This document shows positions 1 through 8,873 of a DNA stretch of 64,000 nucleotides, piece after piece. The translations under genes and the position numbers were made by a program. Source of the DNA: Tepidibacillus decaturensis (GTDB lineage: Bacteria > Bacillota > Bacilli > Tepidibacillales > Tepidibacillaceae); assembly GCF_001561915.1 (NCBI RefSeq), contig NZ_LSKU01000001.1:868678-932677 (forward strand), read 5' to 3'. The notes under the pieces are model-generated. The model had not been told where the DNA came from. It ran no database searches and saw only the letters and a list, made by a program, of their open reading frames with translations. The number at the start of each line of letters is the position of its first letter. The first letter of the stretch is position 1.

Positions 1-465
1 GGAATGATTGAAAATAAGCATGTTTCTTGGTTACCTTCCTATGGACCTGAGCAACGTGGTGGTACAGCGAATGTTTCGGTCATTATTAGTGATGAGCCTG
101 TTGGTTCTCCAGTTATTTCCCACCCAACAACAGCAATTGTTCTAAACAAACCGTCTTTTGATAAATTTGAACCGCTTGTGATCCCAGGTGGAGTCTTAAT
201 TGTAAACAGCTCGTTAATCGATGTTAAATCAACTAGACAAGATATAACGATCATCGAAGTATCTGCATCGGAAATAGCCAATGAATTGGGAGAACCTAAG
301 GTTGCTAACTCTATCATACTAGGGGCCTTTTTAGAAATTTCAAAAGCTGTTAGTCCTGAGTCGGTCATTGAATCTCTAAAAAAGGTTCTTCCCGAAAGAA
401 GACACAATTTAATTCCAGTGAATCAATTAGCTCTACAAAAAGGAGCACAAATCGTAAATAACTAA
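1..465 (+). CDS. 2-oxoacid:ferredoxin oxidoreductase, gamma subunit (5' truncated by window edge)
   Basis: The reading frame is open from base 1, so the 154 visible codons are the C-terminal part of a protein that is usually about 180 residues. The segment GPEQRGGTANVSVIISD is typical of the gamma subunit of pyruvate, ketoisovalerate or 2-oxoglutarate ferredoxin oxidoreductases; the N-terminal glycine-rich motif lies outside the window. These enzymes oxidatively decarboxylate 2-oxoacids to acyl-CoA and reduce ferredoxin in the cytoplasm. Alpha and beta subunits probably lie just upstream. The position before a branched-chain dehydrogenase operon hints at a ketoisovalerate-type (Vor) substrate, but this is inference. 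A hairpin terminator follows the stop. Confidence 0.8.
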   Translation, partial: GMIENKHVSWLPSYGPEQRGGTANVSVIISDEPVGSPVISHPTTAIVLNKPSFDKFEPLVIPGGVLIVNSSLIDVKSTRQDITIIEVSASEIANELGEPKVANSIILGAFLEISKAVSPESVIESLKKVLPERRHNLIPVNQLALQKGAQIVNN

Positions 466-503
466 ATCATCAATTTTGATAAACGTTTTTGAGATGCCTT
501 AGC

Positions 504-540
504 TACTAGTCTATCATTTTGTAGGCTAGTAATTTTTTTA
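504..540 (+). terminator. Rho-independent terminator after the oxidoreductase gamma gene
   Basis: TACTAGTCTA (504-513) pairs imperfectly with TAGGCTAGTA (522-531) and is followed by a run of seven T. It separates the gamma gene from the bkd operon, which therefore needs its own promoter in 541-650. I could not assign that promoter with confidence. Confidence 0.7.
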
Positions 541-667
541 TAAAAATTAAATTTTGTTTACACTTTTTGCTTGTGTACTTTTAAGAGCTTTTATAAAATG
601 ATACTGAATCTAAATAAAATATATAAATAAAGAATTTAAAGGGCAAATGGGAAGGAAGATGAAAGAA

Positions 668-2095
668 ATGTCAGAGCAAAAACAATTTGATGTAGTATTC
701 TTGGGAGCAGGTCCTGGCGGATATGTTGCAGCGATTCGTGCCGCACAGCTAGGTTTAAATGTCGCTGTTGTGGAAAAAGATAAAGTAGGGGGGACCTGTT
801 TACATCGGGGCTGTATACCAAGTAAATCCTTTTTACGTAGTGCGGAAATCTATCGAAATGCTAAAGAGGGAGAAGAATTTGGTGTTGTAGTAGAGCATGT
901 TACACTTAACTTTGAACAAGTGCAAGCAAGAAAACGTAAAGTAGTAGAGCAACTAACAAAAGGAATCGAGCATCTTTTCAAGAAAAATAATGTTACTTTG
1001 GTAGAAGGGTTCGGCCGTATTATGGGACCTTCGATCTTTTCACCACTAAGTGGAACAATTTCGGTAGAAAAAGCCAATGGGGAAAACGAATTGCTAGCAA
1101 CAAAACATGTCATTATCGCTACTGGCTCTCGTCCGAGAACATTACCTGGTTTACATATTGATGGAAAGTTTATTATGACGAGTGATGAGGCATTAGAGAT
1201 GACAGAACTTCCAAAATCGATGATTATCGTTGGTGGCGGAGTCATTGGTATGGAATGGGCATCCCTTTTAACTGATTTTGGCGTAGAAGTGACGGTAGTT
1301 GAGTTTTTACCACGTATTTTACCTCTTGAAGATGGCGAAATTAGTAAAGATATGACTCGTGTCATGAAAAAGCGTAAGGTCAAAATCCATACAGATACAA
1401 GGGTTTTACCTGAAACAGTAAAAATTGTTGATGGACATGTAGAATTAGAGGCTCAAAAGGGAGATAAGACGATCCAGCTTTCTGCTGACAAAGTACTTGT
1501 TTCTGTTGGACGACAAGCAAATGTTGAAGGAATTGGACTAGAAAATACTGAAATAAAAGTTGAAAGAGGAGTTATTCAAGTAAATGAATATTTCCAAACT
1601 GCGGAATCACATATTTACGCAATTGGTGATGTTATTGGTGGTTTACAGCTAGCTCATGTTGCATCACATGAGGGGATTATAGCTGTTGAACATATAGCGG
1701 GCAAGAATCCTAAACCATTAGATTATTTGGCTGTTTCCAAATGTACCTTTACCTCTCCTGAAGTTGCTAGTGTAGGGATGACAGAGGAAGAGGCGATAGA
1801 AAAAGGTTATGAAGTAAAAGTGGGTAAATTCCAATTTAGAGGAATTGGGAAAGCATTAGTTCATGGAGAAGTAGATGGTTTCGTAAAATTAGTTGCGGAT
1901 AAAAATACAGGGGATCTTCTAGGGGTTCATATGATTGGGCCACATGTAACAGACATGATCTCTGAAGCTGGATTAGCAAAAGTATTAGATGCAACTCCAT
2001 GGGAGATTGCACATACCATTCATCCACATCCAACCTTATCTGAAGCTGTAATGGAAGCTGCTCTAGATGTTGATGGCAAAGCGATTCATGCCTAG
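668..2095 (+). CDS. lpdV: Dihydrolipoyl dehydrogenase (E3) of the branched-chain 2-oxoacid dehydrogenase complex
   Basis: A 475-residue flavoprotein disulfide reductase that reoxidises the dihydrolipoyl groups on E2 and reduces NAD. Visible: the FAD-binding GAGPGGYVAAIRAAQ at the N-terminus, the redox disulfide GGTCLHRGCIPSK at about residue 40, the NAD-binding GGGVIGMEWAS near 185, the second FAD site YAIGDVIGG near 315, and the C-terminal HPHPTLSE carrying the catalytic His-Glu pair. Start codons exist at 647, 659 and 668; I chose 668 because GGAAGGAAG (650-658) is well spaced only from it. It is the first gene of a four-gene operon and lies 24 bases before E1alpha. The E1/E2 partners indicate branched-chain keto-acid catabolism or branched fatty acid primer supply. 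Confidence 0.95.
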   Translation: MSEQKQFDVVFLGAGPGGYVAAIRAAQLGLNVAVVEKDKVGGTCLHRGCIPSKSFLRSAEIYRNAKEGEEFGVVVEHVTLNFEQVQARKRKVVEQLTKGIEHLFKKNNVTLVEGFGRIMGPSIFSPLSGTISVEKANGENELLATKHVIIATGSRPRTLPGLHIDGKFIMTSDEALEMTELPKSMIIVGGGVIGMEWASLLTDFGVEVTVVEFLPRILPLEDGEISKDMTRVMKKRKVKIHTDTRVLPETVKIVDGHVELEAQKGDKTIQLSADKVLVSVGRQANVEGIGLENTEIKVERGVIQVNEYFQTAESHIYAIGDVIGGLQLAHVASHEGIIAVEHIAGKNPKPLDYLAVSKCTFTSPEVASVGMTEEEAIEKGYEVKVGKFQFRGIGKALVHGEVDGFVKLVADKNTGDLLGVHMIGPHVTDMISEAGLAKVLDATPWEIAHTIHPHPTLSEAVMEAALDVDGKAIHA

Positions 2096-2119
2096 AACAT
2101 AATAAAGGGGCTGTTTGAT

Positions 2120-3115
2120 TTGATTCATCCAAACTCCCATCAGCATTTGGGATTAAGTCAACAAAATGTTCTAGATATGTATTATTACATGCTTTTAACT
2201 AGAAAAATTGATGAAAGAATGTGGCTATTAAATCGGGCTGGGAAAATTCCTTTCGTCATTTCATGTCAGGGACAAGAGGCGGCGCAGGTGGGGGCTGCGT
2301 TCGCCTTAAACAAACAAAAGGATTATACTTTACCTTACTACCGAGATATGGGTGTTGTCCTAGTGCTAGGTATGACCGCAAAGGATTTGATGTTGTCTGC
2401 ATTTGCCAAAGCAGAAGATCCGAATAGTGGTGGTCGTCAAATGCCTGGACATTTTAGTAGCAAACCACTCAATATCGTGACTGGATCTAGTCCAGTTACT
2501 ACTCAATTGCCACATGCTGTTGGTATCGCCTTAGCAGCTAAAATGAATCAAGAAGAATTGGTAGCGTTTACAACGCTAGGGGAAGGCTCAACAAATCAAG
2601 GTGATTTTCATGAAGCCCTCAACTTTGCTGGAGTTCATCAATTACCCGTTATTTTCATGGTTGAAAATAATAAATATGCAATAAGTGTACCTCTAAAAAA
2701 ACAGATCCCGACTGAGAATGTTGCTGTTCGGGGAGCTGGTTATGGCATGCCAGGTTTCACTGTAGATGGCAATAATCCTTTAGAGGTTTATCAAGTGGTT
2801 CATGAAGCTAGACAGAGAGCTATTCGGGGGGAAGGACCAACACTGATTGAAGCTGTAACATATCGCCTTGTTCCACATTCTAGTGATGACGATGATCGAA
2901 GCTATCGTTCAAGAGAAGAAGTGGAAGAGGCGAAAAAAAATGATCCGATTCTACTATTTCAACAGTATTTATATGATTCGGGTTTGTTAAACGATCAGTT
3001 ACATCAAGAAATCATGGAACGTGTCAACAAAGAGGTCAATGAGGCGACGGATTGTGCCGAGAAAGCTGCATATCCAGATCCAGAGACTATTCTTTTACAC
3101 GTTTATGAAGAGTAG
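2120..3115 (+). CDS. bkdAA: Branched-chain 2-oxoacid dehydrogenase E1 component, alpha subunit
   Basis: A 331-residue thiamine-diphosphate subunit that, with BkdAB, decarboxylates 2-oxoisovalerate and related acids and transfers the acyl group to the lipoyl arm of E2. The thiamine-diphosphate motif is visible as GEGSTNQGDFHEALNFAG followed by ENNKYAIS near residue 185. The phosphorylation-loop-like HSSDDDDRSYR segment near residue 253 is typical of E1alpha. The start is TTG at 2120, supported by AAAGGGG nine bases upstream; no better start exists. Length matches the B. subtilis protein. It is 14 bases before bkdAB and is presumably cotranscribed with it. Confidence 0.95.
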   Translation: MIHPNSHQHLGLSQQNVLDMYYYMLLTRKIDERMWLLNRAGKIPFVISCQGQEAAQVGAAFALNKQKDYTLPYYRDMGVVLVLGMTAKDLMLSAFAKAEDPNSGGRQMPGHFSSKPLNIVTGSSPVTTQLPHAVGIALAAKMNQEELVAFTTLGEGSTNQGDFHEALNFAGVHQLPVIFMVENNKYAISVPLKKQIPTENVAVRGAGYGMPGFTVDGNNPLEVYQVVHEARQRAIRGEGPTLIEAVTYRLVPHSSDDDDRSYRSREEVEEAKKNDPILLFQQYLYDSGLLNDQLHQEIMERVNKEVNEATDCAEKAAYPDPETILLHVYEE

Positions 3116-3129
3116 GGGGTTGGATCCTG

Positions 3130-4113
3130 ATGGCTATGTTAACCTATATAGAAGCAGTAACTCAAGCATTACGTGAAGAAATGAAGAGAGATCAAAAAGT
3201 TTTTGTTTTAGGTGAAGATGTAGGAGTACGTGGTGGTGTATTTCGTGCAACAAATGGATTATATGAGGAATTTGGGGAACAACGGGTATTAGATACACCT
3301 TTGGCTGAGTCAGCAATCGTTGGTGTGGCTATTGGGGCTGCATTGTATGGAATGAGACCTGTTGCAGAAATTCAATTTGCTGATTTTATCTTTCCTGCGG
3401 CAAACCAAATTATTAGTGAAGCGGCAAAAATCCGGTACCGTTCCAATAATGACTGGCATGTTCCTTTAGTGATCCGTGCCCCTTATGGAGGAGGAGTTCA
3501 TGGGGCCTTATACCACTCACAAAGTGTTGAGGCAGTATTTAGTAATGTACCTGGTCTAAAAATAGTCGCTCCATCTACACCATATGATGTCAAAGGACTT
3601 TTAAAATCCGCTATTCGAGATAACGACCCTGTACTATTCTTTGAGCATAAACGTTTATATCGTCTGATTAAAGGAGAAGTACCTGAAGAAGATTATACTT
3701 TGCCAATTGGGAAAGCAGAACTGAAGCGAGAAGGTCATGATGTCACAGTCATTACCTATGGTTTAATGGTTCAATATGCCCTTCAAGCTGCTGAAAGTCT
3801 TGAGAAAGAAGGTATCAGCATTCATCTTCTAGACTTACGTACTCTTCAACCATTAGATAAAGAAGCAATCATTGAAGCGACAAAACGGACAGGAAAAGTA
3901 TTAATTATTCATGAAGATAACAAGACTGGTGGAATTGGTGGAGAAGTTTCGGCGATCATTGCTGAAGAAGCTTTATTTGAACTTGATGCACCAATAAAAC
4001 GTCTGACTGGAATTGATATTCCTGCCATGCCGTATAGTCCACCTTTAGAAAAAGCATTTATGCTGACCCCAGAAAAGATTGCAAAATCAATCAAAGAATT
4101 AGCTGAATTTTAA
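3130..4113 (+). CDS. bkdAB: Branched-chain 2-oxoacid dehydrogenase E1 component, beta subunit
   Basis: A 327-residue transketolase-like subunit that completes the E1 alpha2beta2 heterotetramer. Typical features are GEDVGVRGGVFRATNGL at residue 27, DTPLAESAIVGVAIGAAL near 55, the PYGGGVHGALYHSQS segment near 120 and the C-terminal DIPAMPYSPPLEKAF. The start ATG GCT ATG has a purine-rich AGGGGGTTGG just before it. The order E3-E1alpha-E1beta-E2 is the Bacillus bkd order. The upstream bcd, ptb and buk genes that accompany this operon in B. subtilis are not in this window. Confidence 0.95.
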   Translation: MAMLTYIEAVTQALREEMKRDQKVFVLGEDVGVRGGVFRATNGLYEEFGEQRVLDTPLAESAIVGVAIGAALYGMRPVAEIQFADFIFPAANQIISEAAKIRYRSNNDWHVPLVIRAPYGGGVHGALYHSQSVEAVFSNVPGLKIVAPSTPYDVKGLLKSAIRDNDPVLFFEHKRLYRLIKGEVPEEDYTLPIGKAELKREGHDVTVITYGLMVQYALQAAESLEKEGISIHLLDLRTLQPLDKEAIIEATKRTGKVLIIHEDNKTGGIGGEVSAIIAEEALFELDAPIKRLTGIDIPAMPYSPPLEKAFMLTPEKIAKSIKELAEF

Positions 4114-4127
4114 AGGAGGTGGAATAG

Positions 4128-5438
4128 ATGGCAACTAAAGTATTAATGCCTCAGTTAGGCGAAAGTGTCACAGAAGGAACGATCACTAAATGGCTAAAAA
4201 AGGTTGGCGAGCAAGTTGCTCTTTATGAGCCTTTATGCGAGGTAGAAACAGATAAAGTTAATGCAGAAGTTCCAGCGACTGTAGCTGGTATAGTGACCGA
4301 AATCGCCGTTGAAGAAGGAACAACTATTGCGGTTGGCCATTTAATTTGCTATATCCAAGAAGATGAAGCTATTTCACCTGAATCAATAGATGGTATTGAA
4401 CAAACTTTAGAAAACCCTGTTCAATCCGAAATAGTCCAGTCTAAAGCCCAGCCAAATGAAAATCAAGGGATAAAACATGCAGGAAAAATTCGCTATTCTC
4501 CAGCAGTGATGAGGCTTGCACAAGAAAACAATATTGACTTTACCAGAATAAAAGGAACAGGTTTGGAAGGACGTATTACTAGAAAAGATGTCCTACAATA
4601 TATTGAAAATAACAATAAGCAGGAAGTATTAAATGATTCACCATCAATGATTGAGTCAGCTGAGTTAACAACTGGATCAAATGTTGATTTTACTTCTCCT
4701 ATTATACAAACAACTCCTATTTCAAACGGAATTGATCATGGAGATCAGGTAATGAAGGTTAACACTGTAAGGAGAACCATTGCGAAACGAATGGTGCAAA
4801 GTAAACATGAGGCTCCTCACGCTTGGTTAACTGTAGAAGCTGATGTAACAGAACTAGTAAATTACCGAAATAGCATCAAGAAAGAACTTATACAAAAAGA
4901 AGGATTCAACCTTACCTTTCTACCATTTTTTATTAAAGCGGTCGTTGAATCGATCAAAGAATATCCCATTTTAAATTCAGTATGGGACGAAGATCAAATT
5001 ATTTTAAAGAAAAATATTAATATCTCGATTGCAGTGGCTACAGAGGATGCTTTATTTGTTCCAGTTATCCATGATGCCGATCAAAAAAGTATTTATGGGC
5101 TGGCTAAGCAAATTGATCAATTAGTTAAAAAGACCAAAGCTGGAAAATTAACGATGGATGATATGCAAGGTGGAACCTTTACAGTGAATAATACTGGAGC
5201 GATAGGATCTGTTTTATCAGCACCGATTATTAATCATCCCCAAGCAGGGATTATTACGATGGAATCTATTGTAAAAAGGCCAGTAGTGATTGAGGATATG
5301 CTTGCAATTCGTTCTATGGTAAATCTTTGTATGTCGTTCGATCATCGAATTATAGATGGGTTCATTGCAGGTCGCTTCATTCAGAATGTAAAATCAAAGC
5401 TAGAATCGTTAGGGAAAAATAAGGTTTCCATTTATTAG
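4128..5438 (+). CDS. bkdB: Branched-chain 2-oxoacid dehydrogenase E2 (dihydrolipoyl acyltransferase)
   Basis: A 436-residue core protein of the complex. Domains in order: one lipoyl domain (residues 1-78) with the lipoylated lysine in VETDKVNAEVPA; a charged linker; the peripheral-subunit-binding domain near 120-155 (RYSPAVMRLAQ, GTGLEGRITRKDVLQY); a long Ser/Thr/Gln-rich linker; and the catalytic acyltransferase domain from about 205, with the active-site DHRIIDG near 405. The ribosome site AAAGGAGGTGG is near perfect. It is the last gene of the bkd operon and is followed by a strong hairpin terminator. Confidence 0.95.
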   Translation: MATKVLMPQLGESVTEGTITKWLKKVGEQVALYEPLCEVETDKVNAEVPATVAGIVTEIAVEEGTTIAVGHLICYIQEDEAISPESIDGIEQTLENPVQSEIVQSKAQPNENQGIKHAGKIRYSPAVMRLAQENNIDFTRIKGTGLEGRITRKDVLQYIENNNKQEVLNDSPSMIESAELTTGSNVDFTSPIIQTTPISNGIDHGDQVMKVNTVRRTIAKRMVQSKHEAPHAWLTVEADVTELVNYRNSIKKELIQKEGFNLTFLPFFIKAVVESIKEYPILNSVWDEDQIILKKNINISIAVATEDALFVPVIHDADQKSIYGLAKQIDQLVKKTKAGKLTMDDMQGGTFTVNNTGAIGSVLSAPIINHPQAGIITMESIVKRPVVIEDMLAIRSMVNLCMSFDHRIIDGFIAGRFIQNVKSKLESLGKNKVSIY

Positions 5439-5455
5439 TAGGATTGGTTATATGC

Positions 5456-5487
5456 AAAAGGATAGCAATTTGTCTGCTATCCTTTTT
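5456..5487. terminator. Bidirectional terminator between bkdB and the MFS transporter gene
   Basis: AAAAGGATAGCA (5456-5467) and TGCTATCCTTTT (5475-5486) form a 12-bp perfect stem with a 7-base loop. It has T-rich tails on both strands and lies between two convergent genes. Confidence 0.9.
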
Positions 5488-5495
5488 GTTGTGTC

Positions 5496-7043
5496 TTAAG
5501 CTTTACTTAAATTCTCACTAACTGGTGATTTTTCCTCAACAGATAAAGATTGAGCACTACCTCGTGGAATGATGAACCATGCCGTGATAAGTGCCAAAAA
5601 GGAGAGGACAAAGGCTGTCCACATCGTGTTATGAATCGAATTTGCTAAGAAAGTAGCCATCCGATCTAAGATATCTGGAGGAATCAAAGCGGCTTGGTCT
5701 CCTTCAAAAACACCTTGAGATTGTTCAATTTGCTGTAGTAATTCTGTAGGTAGCTTACCCTGATTTTGTAGAATAAAGAATTCTACTTGTGGCTTCATAT
5801 TCATCGTTAAAACAGATCCGAGAATGGTCACACCAAGCGTTGCACCAATACTTCTTGCAAACATTTGGCTTGATGTTGCTAGTCCACGCTGTTCAAAAGT
5901 AACAGCACTCTGGACGGCAACAGCAAATGTAGTCATCGCTAATCCAAGTCCACCACCTAAGATGAACATCGAAACAAGAACATAAACATAAGATGTATTG
6001 ACACCTACTTGTGCAAGCATGAAACCAGAAATTGTCATTAAAGAGGCGCCAAACAAAATCGGTAATCGATAACCATTCTTAAGAATCAGGCGACTAGCAA
6101 CAATGGAGAAAAGACTCCAACCAATCACTTGGGGAGTGATACTAAGTCCAGCTTGTGTAGCACTTGTTCCGAGAACACCTTGAACATATAACGGAACGAA
6201 CTGGATAGAGCCAAACATTCCAATCCCCATTAAGAAAGCTGTGAGATTGCTTGAACCAATGATTTTAATCTTAAAAAGGGATAATGGAATAAAAGGTTCT
6301 TTTGCTTTTTGTTCCACATAGATAAATAGAACAAGTAAGATAAGTGATAACCCAAAGAATGAATCCGTGATGATATGAAACCAACCGTAACGGCTAACAA
6401 GCAATGTACCATAAAGGAACATTACAATACTTGTGGAAAGCAAGGTTACGCCAAGAATATCAATTTTATGGGTATGTTTAGTCGTCTTCTGTTTGGGGAG
6501 AAAAATCGCAACTAATGTAATGACCAATATTCCAATCGGAAGATTTAAATAAAAAAGCCATCTCCAGGAGAAGTGATCTACAATAAAACCACCAATAAAA
6601 GGACCTATAATAGCAGATAATCCCCATATGCTTGAAAACAATCCTTGAACCTTTGCTCTTTGTTCTAGTGTGAACATGTCTCCAGCAATTGTCAATGCAA
6701 GGGGGAGAACACCACCAGCGCCTAATCCTTGGATTCCTCTAAATAAAACCAATTGAACCATTGTATTTGCTTGTCCACTTAATGCGGAACCTAGCACAAA
6801 CAATGTCACTGCAATAATAAACATCACCTTACGTCCATACATATCTGCCAATTTACCATAAATCGGCACAGTTGTTGTATTGGTCAACATAAAGGCTGAA
6901 AATACCCAGCTATATAATGAAAAACCACCTAAAGCACCAACAATCGTCGGCATTGCTGCATTGACAATGGTGGCCTCCATTGCTGCAAGGAACATGCCAA
7001 TCATGATTGCAAATGTTAGAATCTTACGCTGATAAGAAGACAT
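5496..7043 (-). CDS. MFS multidrug efflux transporter, DHA2 (EmrB/QacA) family, 14 membrane helices
   Basis: A 515-residue integral membrane protein. The DHA2 motif A is visible as GKLADMYGRKVMF near residue 63, and motif C-like glycine-rich sequence GIQGLGAGGVLPLAL follows near 105. Hydrophobic segments number about 14, with a C-terminal extracytoplasmic loop before the last helix, as in LmrB/QacA proteins. Its likely role is proton-driven export of lipophilic drugs; the substrate cannot be read from sequence. It is a single minus-strand gene with a good ribosome site (GGAGG) and no adjacent TetR or MarR regulator. Confidence 0.9.
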   Translation of the reverse strand: MSSYQRKILTFAIMIGMFLAAMEATIVNAAMPTIVGALGGFSLYSWVFSAFMLTNTTTVPIYGKLADMYGRKVMFIIAVTLFVLGSALSGQANTMVQLVLFRGIQGLGAGGVLPLALTIAGDMFTLEQRAKVQGLFSSIWGLSAIIGPFIGGFIVDHFSWRWLFYLNLPIGILVITLVAIFLPKQKTTKHTHKIDILGVTLLSTSIVMFLYGTLLVSRYGWFHIITDSFFGLSLILLVLFIYVEQKAKEPFIPLSLFKIKIIGSSNLTAFLMGIGMFGSIQFVPLYVQGVLGTSATQAGLSITPQVIGWSLFSIVASRLILKNGYRLPILFGASLMTISGFMLAQVGVNTSYVYVLVSMFILGGGLGLAMTTFAVAVQSAVTFEQRGLATSSQMFARSIGATLGVTILGSVLTMNMKPQVEFFILQNQGKLPTELLQQIEQSQGVFEGDQAALIPPDILDRMATFLANSIHNTMWTAFVLSFLALITAWFIIPRGSAQSLSVEEKSPVSENLSKA

Positions 7044-7164
7044 AGATAACCTCCATTTCTAAAAGTAAAAATACAATATATTATTATGTGCTTTTTCTGG
7101 CTAAACATCAATAATCAAAGGTTTTTAAAACAGCATATCCCATCGTAATAAATTTTATAGATAA

Positions 7165-7197
7165 AAAAGAAGATTTCCCAAGTAACTGGAAAATCTT
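7165..7197 (-). terminator. Terminator of the minus-strand lipoprotein gene
   Basis: On the minus strand AAGATTT...CCA pairs with TGG...AAATCTT and is followed by CTTTTTT. It lies just 3' of the lipoprotein gene ending at 7206. Confidence 0.7.
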
Positions 7198-7205
7198 TAA
7201 ACCCA

Positions 7206-7843
7206 CTATGATTCATTAACGAATCGTATATGTTTGATGACTTCAAGAAATGTTGGGAGTACTTTATCTACGTTTCTTTGGAAGTATCGGAACTTAACAA
7301 TCGTTCCTTGGTTCTTATCGTGTTGATAAAAAAAGAAATCGTTCCTGACCCCATTCTCATTAATTGTTGAAAATAGATATTCATCGAATATCATGAGATT
7401 TTTATCTTTTGTGAGAGGTGATCTAACTAATTCCTCTATAGCAAATTCTTCGGCTATTTCTCTATTGACTATGTTAGAATCAATGGGACGTATAGAAATA
7501 AATTCAGCAATACTAAACCCAAATTCATTACCATCTTCAAACATATTTTCTTTTAGTATTTTCGGAACATATAAACCATATGAAGTAAATTTAACTTTTT
7601 TAAATTCGGCAGGTTCTATTTTTCCCTCAATGGTGATATTAATACTTTTTTCTCCATTGTATGCCGCATAATCAAATAGTTTTTGTTTCATCATTTCATT
7701 TTCTATGTTTTTTTCTTCTATTTTTACTTTCTTTGTTTCTTCTATTGATTCTTTAGGTTTTTGATTTATCTCTTTTTGTTCAAAACTACCATTTTGACAA
7801 CCAACTAAAAAATGAAAAATAGAATAAATACTAACTTTTTCAC
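7206..7843 (-). CDS. Putative lipoprotein, frameshifted in the signal peptide
   Basis: The intact part (7206-7694) encodes 162 residues of no recognised family. Upstream on the same strand the frame stays open and reads back to GTG at 7843 with GAGGAGG before it, provided one base is restored in the A6 run at 7807-7812 (T6 in the coding strand). The corrected N-terminus starts MKKLVFILFFIF and runs into the lipobox LVGC, followed by a Lys/Glu-rich linker. That is a typical signal peptide II and tether, so the protein is probably a membrane-anchored lipoprotein facing outward. It lies downstream of the LAS peptidase gene in the same direction and may be its partner. Function unknown. The frameshift matches many others here and is probably a sequencing error. 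Confidence 0.7.
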
Positions 7844-7872
7844 ATAAATACCTCCTCTAGAATAATTTACAT

Positions 7873-7911
7873 GAAAGAAGACCAAGTGTAAAGTAACACT
7901 GGTCTTCTTTC
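7873..7911 (-). terminator. Long hairpin between peptidase and lipoprotein genes
   Basis: GAAAGAAGACCAAGTGT (7873-7889) pairs with ACACTGGTCTTCTTTC (7896-7911), a 16-bp stem with one bulge. It lies between the stop of the peptidase gene and the ribosome site of the lipoprotein gene. The T tail is weak, so it may terminate only partly or protect the upstream mRNA 3' end. Confidence 0.6.
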
Positions 7912-7926
7912 GTTATGATTATTAAA

Positions 7927-8685
7927 TTAATTATATGTTTCTACGTGAAAATGATCATCGTGAACACCACTAGTATCCACTACAATTTTTGAACTACTTA
8001 CTCCATGATTTGTTTTGAAAATAACCTTTTGTACATTTGAATGTGCTACGGCAACTTCAAGAAACGTCTTTTCCTCAGTGGTTGTCATTGGCGCATTTCG
8101 AATATCAATGATTTTTCCGTTCATATGAGTTTGGTGTTCGGGTGTATCAGCCCCATCGATTAAGGAACAATCATTAACTTCAATTTTCTTGTTTGTTTTT
8201 TGGTAAAAACTGTAACCTAAGTCATAAAGAGTATCTCTCGTTGTACTTGTTACCCAACTATGATCAAGCATATATTTACTATCACTACTCAAACCGGTTG
8301 AGGTATCATTATAGTTAATATATGCTGAGGTTGAACGAAATACTCTAACCCATCCCTTAGGTGAAACCCCAATCACAGCATGCATTGCATTACGTGAACC
8401 AGCTCCATAGATCCCATCAGCAGTTAACCCTTCTCTTTTTTGAAAAACTTTTAGATTTTCTTCAGTCGCTGAATCAAAAATAGTTGAGGTATTGTTTTCT
8501 AGTGAAGGAGTACCCGTCCATAAATATGAAGGTGTTTTACTGCGATACTCCCTCAGATTTGCTTTTAAGATGGCGACTTGTTCATGATTATCTCCAAGCC
8601 GATAAGAACTTTTAAAATTTGTAGTATAGAATTGATTTGAGTAGGTAGTTCCAACTGCCGCAACGTTATTATGTCCATTATCCAT
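7927..8685 (-). CDS. Leaderless LAS-type peptidoglycan peptidase with peptidoglycan-binding domain
   Basis: A 252-residue protein without a signal peptide. Residues about 64-108 form a PG_binding_1 repeat (ATEENLKVFQKREGLTADG followed by YGAGSRNAM). The C-terminal half carries the zinc pattern of LAS peptidases (MepA, VanY type): H187-x6-D194 in HMNGKIIDIR, and H242-D-D-H245-F-H247 near the C-terminus. These enzymes cut D-Ala- or DAP-containing peptide cross-links in cell walls. The sequence therefore suggests a wall hydrolase that must leave the cytoplasm by a route other than Sec. It is driven by one of the island's shared promoters with a leader hairpin (8717-8809). Substrate specificity is not readable. 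Confidence 0.8.
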   Translation of the reverse strand: MDNGHNNVAAVGTTYSNQFYTTNFKSSYRLGDNHEQVAILKANLREYRSKTPSYLWTGTPSLENNTSTIFDSATEENLKVFQKREGLTADGIYGAGSRNAMHAVIGVSPKGWVRVFRSTSAYINYNDTSTGLSSDSKYMLDHSWVTSTTRDTLYDLGYSFYQKTNKKIEVNDCSLIDGADTPEHQTHMNGKIIDIRNAPMTTTEEKTFLEVAVAHSNVQKVIFKTNHGVSSSKIVVDTSGVHDDHFHVETYN

Positions 8686-8716
8686 TTATAATCATCCTTT
8701 CCCTTTTTTAAATTAA

Positions 8717-8770
8717 ACAGAAAGGGTGCAAAGAGTAATGGTTCACCCCTAACCATACTCTTTGTTCTGT
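8717..8770 (-). promoter_or_regulatory. 5' leader hairpin of the LAS peptidase mRNA (copy 1)
   Basis: On the minus strand CAAAGAGTATGGTT pairs with AACCATTACTCTTTG around an AGGGGTG loop, and flanking ACAGAA/TTCTGT can extend it. The hairpin begins six bases after the promoter core, so it should sit at or near the mRNA 5' end. The same structure occurs at 10190-10243 and 13933-13986 with pair-preserving changes. Confidence 0.75.
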
Positions 8771-8776
8771 CTACTA

Positions 8777-8809
8777 TATAAAGGGGGTTGAATATCAAAA
8801 ATAACAACT
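8777..8809 (-). promoter_or_regulatory. Shared island promoter, copy 1 (LAS peptidase)
   Basis: Reading the minus strand: AGTTGTTA, 15 bases, CCCCTTTATA. Four copies in the island keep GTTGTTA and CCCCTTTATA at exactly 15 bases. This does not match the sigma-A consensus. I infer recognition by the SigO/RsoA-type sigma factor encoded at 10386-11607. Confidence 0.7.
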
Positions 8810-8830
8810 ATAGTTTCAAAAAAGGTTGAA

Positions 8831-8873
8831 AAAAATAAAAAAATCTGATTCAGAAGTTTCTAAATCAGATTTA
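8831..8873 (-). terminator. Duplicated copy of the rsoA-operon terminator
   Basis: AAATCTGATT (8841-8850) and AATCAGATTT (8863-8872) form the stem, and the minus strand continues into a T-rich tail. It no longer follows a complete gene; only a fragment of the rsoA 3' end precedes it. Confidence 0.75.

Noticed and set aside
850..1383. Minus-strand open frame of 177 codons inside the dihydrolipoyl dehydrogenase gene
   Set aside because: It is fully antisense to a well-conserved gene, lacks a ribosome site and has no family features.
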